NCBI GenBank assembly: GCA_003222835.1
Contig: QHXE01000377.1
Location: forward strand, 1 to 11,526
Source of the DNA: Acidobacteriota bacterium
GTDB taxonomy: Bacteria > Acidobacteriota > Blastocatellia > Pyrinomonadales > Pyrinomonadaceae
Direction of reading: 5' to 3'
DNA: 11,526 nt
Shown here: in pieces, positions 6,188 to 11,526 of the stretch
Layout: each line of letters opens with the position of its first letter
How positions within the stretch are numbered: position 1 is the first letter of the stretch
Position numbers and translations under genes: made by a program
The notes under the pieces: model-generated
Told to the model about the DNA's origin: nothing
Database searches by the model: none
What the model saw: the letters and a program-made list of their open reading frames with translations, nothing else

Positions 6188-8248
6188 ATGAAATTAACCA
6201 CACGCGAGGATCACGGACAGCCGTCCGACCCGCGCGCCGGTCACAAGATGACGGACGATCAAGGCGGCCACGATCGACACGCCGGCCACTCCGTAGCGAT
6301 GTTTCGGGACAAATTCTGGCTGAGTTTTGCCCTGACGATTCCCGTCGTTATTTGGTCGAGCGACGTTCAGGGTTGGTTTGGATATACAGCGCCTTCCTTC
6401 CCCGGCTCGAAGCTAATCCCGGCGATTCTCGGAACGCTGGTCTTCATCTATGGTGGCCTGGTTTTCATCCGCGGGGCTCAGCGCGAACTGGCAGATCACA
6501 AGCCTGGCATGATGACCCTCATCAGCCTGGCGATCATTGTCGCGTTTGGAACCTCGCTTGCTGCGACATTTGGTCTCTTCGAGATCGACGTATGGTGGGA
6601 ACTCGCCTCGCTGATTACGATCATGGTCCTCGGCCACTGGCTGGAAATGCGCGCCATTTCCCAGGCTCGTGGCGCGCTCAGTGCGCTCGCGGCCCTGCTC
6701 CCGGACACCGCTGAGCGCGTGACTGGCACAGACACTCAGTCAGTTCCGCTGTCTGAGTTGAGAACCGGCGACGTCCTTCTCATCCGGCCCGGGGCCCGGG
6801 TTCCGGCAGATGGCACTGTCATCGAGGGCGCTGCCGAAGTTGACGAGTCAATGATCACCGGCGAGTCTAAAACGGTGCCGAAGGGCGCGGGTGCCAGAGT
6901 TACTGCGGGAACAGTTGCCAGTGGTGGCAGCCTTCGTGTGCGAGTGACCGCAATCGGGGACCAAACCGCTCTCTCCGGAATCATGCGGCTGGTTGCGGCT
7001 GCGCAGGCGTCCGGTTCTCGCACGCAAGCTCTTGCCGATCGGGCAGCGGCGATCCTGTTCTACGTGGCAGTCGTAGCGGGCGCTGTGACGTTCACCTTCT
7101 GGTGGCTTTCCGGCGACAAGGAACATGCCCTGATTCGAACGGCAACGGTCCTGATCATCGCTTGCCCGCATGCGCTTGGACTCGCGATTCCGCTCGTGAT
7201 CGCCATTGCGACGTCACTAGGGGCCCGGAATGGGCTCCTTGTTAAGGACAGACTCGCGCTCGAACGCGCCCGAAATCTGGACATGGTCATTTTCGACAAG
7301 ACCGGAACTTTGACGCTTGGCGCTCCTGCAGTCTCGGACGTCGCCGCTGCACCTGGCATCACCGAAGGCGCTCTGATTGGCCAGGCCGCCGCCGTCGAGT
7401 CCAGTTCCGAACACCCGCTCGCCAAAGCAATCGTCGCCGAAGCCAAGCGCCGCGAGGTGGCCCAAGCGGCAGCCACGGATTTCAAGGCGCTGCCCGGGCG
7501 AGGAGCGGAAGCGCTCGTACAGGGCAGGATAGTCAAGGTCGGCGGACCACGTTTGCTCTCTGAGGCCAACGTTTCGGTACCGGCAGAACTCGAAAAACGC
7601 ACTGCCGCATGGAGTTCAGATGGGAAGACGGTTCTCTATGCCGTTGCACAAGGAGGACTGCTCGGAGCTTTCACAGTGGAAGATGAGATCCGCCCCGAAT
7701 CTGCTGAAGCCGTCACCGAACTCCACGCCCTTGGGATCCGGGTCGCGATGATCACGGGAGATTCGCAGGCAGTTGCCGATTCAGTCGCTCGGCGTCTCGG
7801 AATCGATGAAGTCGCAGCCGAGGTGCTTCCCGCTGACAAGGCTTCGGCAGTAAAGCGCTTTCAGGCTGGTGGCAACAAGGTCGCGATGGTCGGCGACGGC
7901 GTGAACGACGCGCCGGCCCTGGCCACCGCCAATGTAGGAATCGCGATCGGTGCGGGAACGGACGTCGCGATTGAATCCGCGGGAATCGTGCTCGTGCGTA
8001 GCGATCCTCGCGACGTAGTCGGGGCAATCGAGCTGTCGCGAGCAACCTACAGAAAGATGGTGCAAAATCTCGTTTGGGCGAGCGCTTATAACCTCGTCTC
8101 CATTCCGATCGCGGGGGGTCTGCTGGTTCGCTGGGGGTTTGATCTCCCCATGAGTGTCGGCGCAGTCGCGATGAGCGCGTCGACCATGATCGTGGCTGCG
8201 AACGCGCAACTGCTTCGCCGAGAGAAGCTGCGGCGCGCGAGCCACTGA
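6188..8248 (+). CDS. copB: P1B-type copper/silver-translocating ATPase, CPH (CopB) subgroup
   Basis: A complete 686-residue P-type ATPase of the inner membrane that uses ATP to export copper or silver ions from the cytoplasm. The N-terminus has no CxxC metal-binding domain but is His-bearing (H9, H19, H28, H31, H34). Hydrophobic segments lie near 43-58, 72-94, 108-130 and 137-152. The actuator domain has TGES at 224-227. The ion-pathway helix carries CPH at 326-328, typical of the CopB/P1B-3 subgroup, where CopA has CPC. The phosphorylation site is DKTGT (D370), the nucleotide domain has SEHPLAKA at 407-414, and the hinge is [10 protein letters not shown] at 567-576. The last helices carry YN (634-635) and [15 protein letters not shown] (662-676), as in CopB. 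ATG 6188 has no clear ribosome binding site; ATG 6248 is the alternative. All catalytic motifs are intact. It follows a copCD stump, so it is the only working copper gene visible. Confidence 0.95.
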   Translation: MKLTTREDHGQPSDPRAGHKMTDDQGGHDRHAGHSVAMFRDKFWLSFALTIPVVIWSSDVQGWFGYTAPSFPGSKLIPAILGTLVFIYGGLVFIRGAQRELADHKPGMMTLISLAIIVAFGTSLAATFGLFEIDVWWELASLITIMVLGHWLEMRAISQARGALSALAALLPDTAERVTGTDTQSVPLSELRTGDVLLIRPGARVPADGTVIEGAAEVDESMITGESKTVPKGAGARVTAGTVASGGSLRVRVTAIGDQTALSGIMRLVAAAQASGSRTQALADRAAAILFYVAVVAGAVTFTFWWLSGDKEHALIRTATVLIIACPHALGLAIPLVIAIATSLGARNGLLVKDRLALERARNLDMVIFDKTGTLTLGAPAVSDVAAAPGITEGALIGQAAAVESSSEHPLAKAIVAEAKRREVAQAAATDFKALPGRGAEALVQGRIVKVGGPRLLSEANVSVPAELEKRTAAWSSDGKTVLYAVAQGGLLGAFTVEDEIRPESAEAVTELHALGIRVAMITGDSQAVADSVARRLGIDEVAAEVLPADKASAVKRFQAGGNKVAMVGDGVNDAPALATANVGIAIGAGTDVAIESAGIVLVRSDPRDVVGAIELSRATYRKMVQNLVWASAYNLVSIPIAGGLLVRWGFDLPMSVGAVAMSASTMIVAANAQLLRREKLRRASH

Positions 8249-8285
8249 TCGTCCAATCCGCGCCGCGGAGCGAGGAGTGTTCGTA

Positions 8286-8420
8286 TAGAAGCAGGCATGC
8301 CTCGTCGAACTCGAGTCGCGGGCTGCGGGGAAAGAGCTTGGCACGATCGCCGTAGCCGAGATTGCAGAGAAAATTCGACCTGACATGATCTTCCGGAAAA
8401 AACTCGATCAGAGCTTCCAC
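8286..8420 (-). pseudogene. RutE-like nitroreductase, C-terminal fragment
   Basis: The minus-strand translation [20 protein letters not shown] then [20 protein letters not shown] matches the C-terminus of the malonic semialdehyde reductase/RutE branch of FMN-dependent nitroreductases (…SNFLxNLGYGDPAKLxPRxPRLxFDEAC). About 45 of about 195 residues remain. The frame has no start belonging to the family and runs past the natural end without a stop, so both ends are lost. It lies tail-to-tail with the copper ATPase, between it and the tRNA fragment. A long frame through here (8468 down to 7752) is only the continuation into the ATPase antisense strand. Confidence 0.65.
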
Positions 8421-8503
8421 AACCACGAGCACCAAGCCACGAGCCACCCAAGCCCAAGATGCCCGCACAATCCGGTGAGTACAGCGTGGCGATCATCAGA
8501 AAT

Positions 8504-8548
8504 CTTACAAGGCGAATGTCGGCGGTTCGAGCCCGTCAGCACCCACCA
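8504..8548 (+). other. 3' fragment of tRNA-Val(UAC), attachment-site-like
   Basis: This 45-base stretch reads as the 3' part of a tRNA: anticodon loop CTTACAA (8504-8510, anticodon TAC at 8506-8508); 3' anticodon stem GGCGA; variable region ATGTC; T stem GGCGG/CCGTC around loop TTCGAGC (8526-8532); acceptor strand AGCACCC (8538-8544); discriminator A; and CCA (8546-8548). The bases before 8504 do not pair with GGCGA and no GGGTGCT 5' acceptor strand lies in the preceding 60 bases, so the 5' half is absent. From memory the order and sequence are those of tRNA-Val(UAC). Tyrosine recombinases often integrate in tRNA genes, crossing over in the anticodon or T-loop region, rebuild the tRNA at one end and leave such a 3' copy at the other. 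If so, the element lies to the left and the intact tRNA-Val is upstream of this window. Confidence 0.82.
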
Positions 8549-8554
8549 ACTGAT

Positions 8555-9820
8555 TCAATCGGCGATGTGGGCGGTCCTCCGCGGGATCCGACTCCACAGT
8601 GCGCTCAGCGGGACCGCAAGCAGCCGTTCTCCAAAGGGTAGTGCGTGATCGCCGTCGTATAGGACGATCCCGCCATGGAAGCGAGGGCCCAGCAGCTCGC
8701 GCAGGCGCTTGATACCTCGGAAATCGGCCTCGTGGACGGAGCTGGCCGCTTTCACTTCGATGCCTACGTGTTGAGTGCCCCGCTGCACGACGATGTCAAC
8801 CTCGTAACCGTCCTTATCGCGCAGGTGGTAAAGCGCGATGCGTTCCGGGTGAGCGGCGGCTTGCTTCGCTATTTCACCGAAGACAAAGGTCTCCAGCAGC
8901 TGGCCGAGGAGCACACGCTGATCGTACAGCTCGGCTGCGCCGCAGCGCAGCAGAGTGCACGCCAGGCCGGTATCGCCGAAGTGCAGCTTCGGGGTTTTGA
9001 TCAGCCGCTTAGCGCGATTGCTGAACCATGGCGGCAGGAATTCCACCAGGAACAGACGTTCCATCAATGTAAGGTAGCTGCGGATAGTGGGGCGGCTGAG
9101 CTCGAATGCGCTCGCCAGCTCGCTGAGGTTGGCAAGTCGAGCGGTTTGGCTCGCGGCAAGTGTGAGAAGCTTCGGCAGCGCATCGAGGTGGGCGATGTGA
9201 GCCAGCTCGTGCACGTCCCGCTGGACGAGTGTTTCTATGTAATTCGCGTGCCAGTCATCGCGTCGCTTCGCTGTGCGCTTCTGGACAACGGGGTAGCCGC
9301 CGCGGACGATGCGCTCCGCTATCTCCTTGCCGAGAGTTCTGCCGGGCGGAAAGATTTGCCGGTCGCTGAAGAGTGCATTCAGAAATGCCGGTGGAGCGCG
9401 TTCCAGCTCGATCTGCGCCAGCGGGTAAAGCCGCAGGATCTCAATGCGACCGGCCAACGAGTCCGAGAGACGCGGGACCAGGAGCACATTTGACGAGCCG
9501 GTGAGGATGAGGCGCACGGAGGCGCGGTTAGCGTCGACCGTTGGTTTAAGAGCCGCAAACAGCTCGGGGACACGCTGGACCTCGTCGAGAATTGCGCGTC
9601 GTTCCAGGCGAGCGACGAAGCCGGTGACATCCGCGCGTGCCGCGGCGCGCGTCGCCGCGTCGTCGAGAGTGTAGTAGCGGAAGCCACGTCGTCTGCCAAC
9701 TTGCTGCGCAAGCGTGGTCTTACCGCATTGTCGGGGGCCGTGGATCAGGACTACAGGCGTGTCCGCGAGTGCCGCTGTCAGGGCCGACTCTGCCAGCCTC
9801 CGGTATAAACGTTGAGCCAT
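8555..9820 (-). CDS. AAA-family ATPase with DUF4143 domain
   Basis: A 421-residue cytoplasmic protein of the AAA_14 plus DUF4143 family, at full usual length. The P-loop is GPRQCGKTT at 28-36, the Walker B-like site ILDE at 77-80, and a sensor-like TGSS at 107-110. The DUF4143 region runs from about 180: YIETLVQRDVHELAHIAHLD, then a helix-turn-helix-like stretch (LSELASAFELSRPTIRSYL, 232-250), then FGDTGLACTLL. Near the C-terminus YEVDIVV (339-345) and IEVKAA (354-359) give an ExD…ExK arrangement like a PD-(D/E)XK nuclease fold. The role of these proteins is not settled; they are frequent, often horizontally acquired, and abundant near toxin-antitoxin genes, as here. The ATG at 9820 has no Shine-Dalgarno; it directly abuts a 23-bp repeat array with a -10-like TACAAT eight bases upstream, so the mRNA may be leaderless. 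The stop lies 7 bases from the tRNA-Val fragment. Confidence 0.92.
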   Translation of the reverse strand: MAQRLYRRLAESALTAALADTPVVLIHGPRQCGKTTLAQQVGRRRGFRYYTLDDAATRAAARADVTGFVARLERRAILDEVQRVPELFAALKPTVDANRASVRLILTGSSNVLLVPRLSDSLAGRIEILRLYPLAQIELERAPPAFLNALFSDRQIFPPGRTLGKEIAERIVRGGYPVVQKRTAKRRDDWHANYIETLVQRDVHELAHIAHLDALPKLLTLAASQTARLANLSELASAFELSRPTIRSYLTLMERLFLVEFLPPWFSNRAKRLIKTPKLHFGDTGLACTLLRCGAAELYDQRVLLGQLLETFVFGEIAKQAAAHPERIALYHLRDKDGYEVDIVVQRGTQHVGIEVKAASSVHEADFRGIKRLRELLGPRFHGGIVLYDGDHALPFGERLLAVPLSALWSRIPRRTAHIAD

Positions 9821-9912
9821 ACCGGCTAATTGTAAAGCAAGTAACCGGCTAATTGAAAGGTTAGGTACCGGCTAACTAAAAGTCAAAGTACCGGCTGATT
9901 GGAACCTGTCCA
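9821..9912. repeat. four tandem 23-bp repeats upstream of the DUF4143 ATPase
   Basis: Units start at 9821, 9844, 9867 and 9890, exactly 23 bases apart. All begin ACCGGCT and continue AATTG, AATTG, AACTA and GATTG. The core (ACCGGCTAATT) is well kept while the other half of each unit varies, which suggests protein-binding sites rather than a recent slippage repeat. 23 bases is about two helical turns, so sites would lie near one face of the DNA. The array fills the gap between the ATPase start codon and the divergent vapB-vapC locus. It is not a CRISPR: the spacing is too short. Confidence 0.85.
9829..9834 (-). promoter_or_regulatory. possible -10 element giving a leaderless DUF4143 mRNA
   Basis: On the minus strand this is TACAAT (consensus TATAAT), eight bases before ATG 9820. 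Transcription from it would start at or within a base or two of the ATG. No Shine-Dalgarno is present there, which agrees with a leaderless transcript. A weak -35 (TTCAAT) lies about 17 bases further upstream inside the second repeat. Inferred only. Confidence 0.4.
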
Positions 9913-9962
9913 ACGCGTCGAATCGGGAATGGCGCGCCCCGTTCGACGGCCCGCCGTGATGA

Positions 9963-10160
9963 GTTCTGCGCGACTCTGCTGCCAAGGAAGAGGCGCGCCG
10001 GCTCGGTATCTCGCTCGCTGAATTGCTCCGGCGGTCATTGCGGCTGACGTTGCCAACGGACCAATCGCGCCCGTGGATGCGTTATGCGGGAATGATTGAA
10101 TCCGGAGATGCTCGCTCTAGTCAGCGCATTGACGACATCGTCTATGGCCAAAAAGACTGA
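9963..10160 (+). pseudogene. VapB-type antitoxin lacking a recognisable start
   Basis: The frame reads VLRDSAAKEEARRLGISLAE, LLRRSLRLTLP, then RPWMRYAGMIESGD, RIDDIVYGQKD and stop: a ribbon-helix-helix/CopG-like VapB with both helices and the toxin-wrapping C-terminus with its RPWMRYAG and DDIVYG signature. An in-frame TGA at 9960-9962 closes the frame just upstream, and no ATG, GTG or TTG lies before the first helix. The missing part would be the N-terminal beta strand, which contacts operator DNA. Either a small indel separates it from ATG 9930 in another frame (ATGGCGCGCCCCGTTCG), or a rare start such as CTG 9966 is used. It overlaps the toxin start by 17 bases, the usual coupling. Confidence 0.6.
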
Positions 10161-10557
10161 GAGCTACGCGGATACCTCCGCATTCATAGCATTCGCGGAC
10201 AAATCAGACAGCTATCACGCGCTTTTCAAGCGCTTGTTCTCTGAACCGCCGGCGCTTTTGACCAGCACCATGGTGGTAGCGGAAGGCCACGCGTGGTTTC
10301 TCAAGCGCTACGACCGCACGCGGGCCTTACAGTTTCTCGCGATGATCGAAGAGATGAGGTTTCTCGAGATCATTCCCACCGGACAACGTGAACTGGACGC
10401 AGCGATCGCCATTCTCCGAAAATTCTCCGATCAGGACCTGACCCTCGTCGATGCCACAGGCTTAGGTCTGATGGCGGCACGCCGTATCAGATCGTGCTGG
10501 TCGACCGACTTTCACCTCGGACTTACCGGCATCCCGCTCATCGTCCACGCCCATTGA
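10144..10557 (+). CDS. vapC: VapC-type PIN-domain toxin
   Basis: A 137-residue PIN domain, full length. VapC toxins are Mg-dependent ribonucleases that cut tRNA or rRNA when not bound by VapB. The acidic residues are in place: D10 (YADTSAFIAF), E47 (STMVVAEGHAWF), D103 with D98 nearby (FSDQDLTLVDATGLGLM) and D122 (WSTDFHL). Other family marks are HALFKRLF at 25-32 and the C-terminal FHLGLTGIPLIV. The start is ATG 10144 inside the end of the antitoxin frame, consistent with translational coupling; ATG 10096 would add 16 unrelated residues. The toxin looks functional although its antitoxin lacks a clear 5' end, so neutralisation must come from a rare-start VapB, from another antitoxin, or the toxin must be poorly expressed. 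Confidence 0.88.
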   Translation: MAKKTESYADTSAFIAFADKSDSYHALFKRLFSEPPALLTSTMVVAEGHAWFLKRYDRTRALQFLAMIEEMRFLEIIPTGQRELDAAIAILRKFSDQDLTLVDATGLGLMAARRIRSCWSTDFHLGLTGIPLIVHAH

Positions 10558-10623
10558 GAGCGGTACGGGCGGTCACAGGAACGATGAGACACCCTGCCCA
10601 AGGTCTTAGACGTGCTCGCACCG

Positions 10624-10979
10624 TTAGGATACCGCCGCGACGAGTTCAATCTGAGCCGTATGTCCGTGAGCTCGCGATCGCCGGTGGTCGCAGGCCAGCA
10701 ACGGAGCGGCGAGTGCCTCGGCAAGCGCCACGTACACCGCCCGTACGCTGACATGACCGACCGTAGACCCGAGACTCGACGAAGCAATGGACGGTGAGCG
10801 TGTCGCTCGATAACGAGCCGCTCGAAGTCCTCAAGGGCCACATCCGCGCGCGCTGGCGTGATTTGACGGGCCTGTACCAGGCGGCGCAACACCTGAGTCG
10901 GCGACAACTTGCCGGTATAGCGCTCTCGCTGATTCAAGCGCTCAAGCATCTCTTCCGGTGTCGGCTTGCGAGGGGCCAA
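10624..10979 (-). pseudogene. second VapC-type PIN toxin, truncated and frameshifted
   Basis: From TTG 10979 (GGGGA just upstream) the frame reads MAPRKPTPEEMLERLNQRER, a helical start of unclear origin. Then come QVLRRLVQARQITPARADVA, LEDFERLVIERHAHRPLLRR and LRSVMSAY, which is the middle of a VapC PIN domain. Where relatives read SAYDAVYVALAEAL, one base is missing near 10741. The other frame continues exactly as expected: VYVALAEALAAPLLACDHRR, ending ELVAAVS at TAA 10624. The deletion removes the codon for a conserved catalytic Asp. The first third of the PIN domain, with its N-terminal Asp, is also absent, so the gene is dead. It starts 18 bases after the higA stop on the same strand. The first ~29 residues may be the end of a lost antitoxin fused in. 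Confidence 0.75.
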
Positions 10980-10997
10980 CGGTCCCCGCGTTTGTCG

Positions 10998-11279
10998 TCA
11001 CGCGACCGCATGCAGCGACTTAACCTTCGGTTTCACCTGCTGCCGCACGAGCCACAGATCGTACTGAGCCTGCAGATTGACCCAGATCTCCGGCTCAGTG
11101 CCGAAGACCCCCGCAAGCCTCACCGCCATATCCGGCGTGACCGGTGCGCGACCGTTGACGATCGCCGAGACGTGCTTGCGGGTCACCCCGAGCGCATCGG
11201 CCACCTTCGTCACGGTGACGCCAAGTGGCACTATATACATCTCTTTCAGGATCTCTCCCGGATGAGCCGGGCTGTGCAT
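10998..11279 (-). CDS. higA: HigA-family addiction module antitoxin
   Basis: A 93-residue XRE-type helix-turn-helix protein. The N-terminus MHSPAHPGEILKEMYIVPLG is the standard HigA opening (HPGEILxEEFxxPLG). The HTH spans about residues 22-45 (VTKVADALGVTRKHVSAIVN, GRAPVT) and is followed by AVRLAGVFGTEPEIWVNLQA and QYDLWLVRQQ. HigA binds and blocks the HigB mRNA interferase and represses its own operon. ATG 11279 gives the family N-terminus; GTG 11309 is a longer in-frame option. It starts 13 bases after the stop of the higB remnant, the canonical higBA order. All HTH residues look intact, so it may persist as a solitary repressor or a decoy antitoxin. Confidence 0.9.
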   Translation of the reverse strand: MHSPAHPGEILKEMYIVPLGVTVTKVADALGVTRKHVSAIVNGRAPVTPDMAVRLAGVFGTEPEIWVNLQAQYDLWLVRQQVKPKVKSLHAVA

Positions 11280-11292
11280 CCGACCTGAGCTC

Positions 11293-11451
11293 TCAATGGT
11301 ACCGGCCACCCTTGAGGGGATGGAACCGCATCCCCGGCATGTTCATCTGTCTCGCATGCGTCGCAGTATTGGGCGTGGTCAGGATCAGATTCAGACGCTT
11401 CACCTGCTTCGGCTGTAGCTTGCGGGCGTTAGCCTGCAGCGCGTGCGCGAA
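11293..11451 (-). pseudogene. higB: higB toxin remnant with C-terminal deletion
   Basis: The 52-codon frame reads FAHALQANARKLQPKQVKRL, NLILTTPNTATHARQMN, then MPGMRFHPLKG and an abrupt GRYH stop. The middle matches HigB/RelE-fold toxins, whose typical run is a helix ending in PxDMNLPGxRLHPLKGxxxGxWxVxVxGNWRxxFRFEdG…DYH. The whole stretch after HPLKG, about 30 residues with the catalytic NWR and FRFEDG strands, is missing; the last two residues (YH) could be the original end. Upstream the frame is closed by a stop at 11452, and the normal N-terminus is not visible. The toxin must be inactive. It is directly upstream of higA. Confidence 0.65.
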
Positions 11452-11474
11452 TCACCGGCCCAGAGCCTGAGGCA

Positions 11475-11526
11475 TCAAGGGTGGGACTTGAGCAGATAGC
11501 TCTTCACGTGCACCACGGCTTCCCGC
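11475..11526 (-). CDS. possible 3' end of a gene running off the window
   Basis: A minus-strand frame enters from the right edge and ends REAVVHVKSYLLKSHP at TGA 11475-11477. Only 16 codons are visible, too few to name; it may be the end of a real gene or a chance frame. Confidence 0.2.
   Translation of the reverse strand, partial: REAVVHVKSYLLKSHP

Noticed and set aside
7752..8468. 238-codon minus-strand frame
   Set aside because: Only its first ~60 codons (nitroreductase fragment) carry signal; the rest is antisense of the copper ATPase.
8675..9493. 272-codon plus-strand frame
   Set aside because: It is antisense to the DUF4143 ATPase, whose P-loop and domain motifs are intact on the minus strand.
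9821..9912. CRISPR array
   Set aside because: The 23-bp period leaves no room for spacers and the variable half is too short; there are no cas genes.
10794..11288. 164-codon plus-strand frame
   Set aside because: It is antisense to higA and the PIN relic; the helix-turn-helix and PIN motifs are on the minus strand.

Overview
This is a G+C-rich chromosomal window from a Gram-negative bacterium. It encodes two outer-membrane proteins (a beta-barrel protein and a PagL-type lipid A deacylase). A tRNA-Val(UAC) 3' end of the kind common in Gammaproteobacteria also occurs, so a gammaproteobacterium is the best guess; the genus cannot be read from the sequence.

Left part (1-3300, nearly all minus strand): a small exported protein, the remains of a GH15 glucoamylase, an intact outer-membrane beta-barrel protein, the C-terminal end of a 3-hydroxybutyrate-dehydrogenase-like SDR, an intact LysR regulator, and a 57-residue membrane ORF just upstream of it. 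Middle part (3600-8250, plus strand): a PagL-like lipid A 3-O-deacylase, a stretch without a convincing gene, a small exported protein, then a run of gene debris (thiolase, frameshifted copC, first residues of copD) leading into an intact P1B-type copper/silver ATPase of the CPH (CopB) subgroup.

The boundary at about 8500 is the main structural clue. A nitroreductase C-terminal fragment is followed by a clean 3' portion of tRNA-Val(UAC), starting at the anticodon loop and including CCA. That is what a tyrosine-recombinase element leaves at its distal end, so DNA to the left (copper ATPase included) may be an integrated island.

Right part (8550-11526): an intact AAA_14/DUF4143 ATPase whose start codon abuts four tandem 23-bp repeats; a divergent VapBC pair with intact toxin but a broken antitoxin 5' end; a second VapC-type PIN gene inactivated by a 1-nt deletion at a catalytic Asp; and a HigBA module with HigA intact and HigB deleted through its C-terminal half.

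Overall, about eight intact genes sit among about ten decayed ones. The most useful items are the att-like tRNA fragment, the 23-bp repeat array with a possible leaderless promoter, and the three partly disarmed toxin-antitoxin loci. Single-base frameshifts (copC, thiolase, PIN remnant, vapB) could in principle be assembly errors; the large truncations could not.
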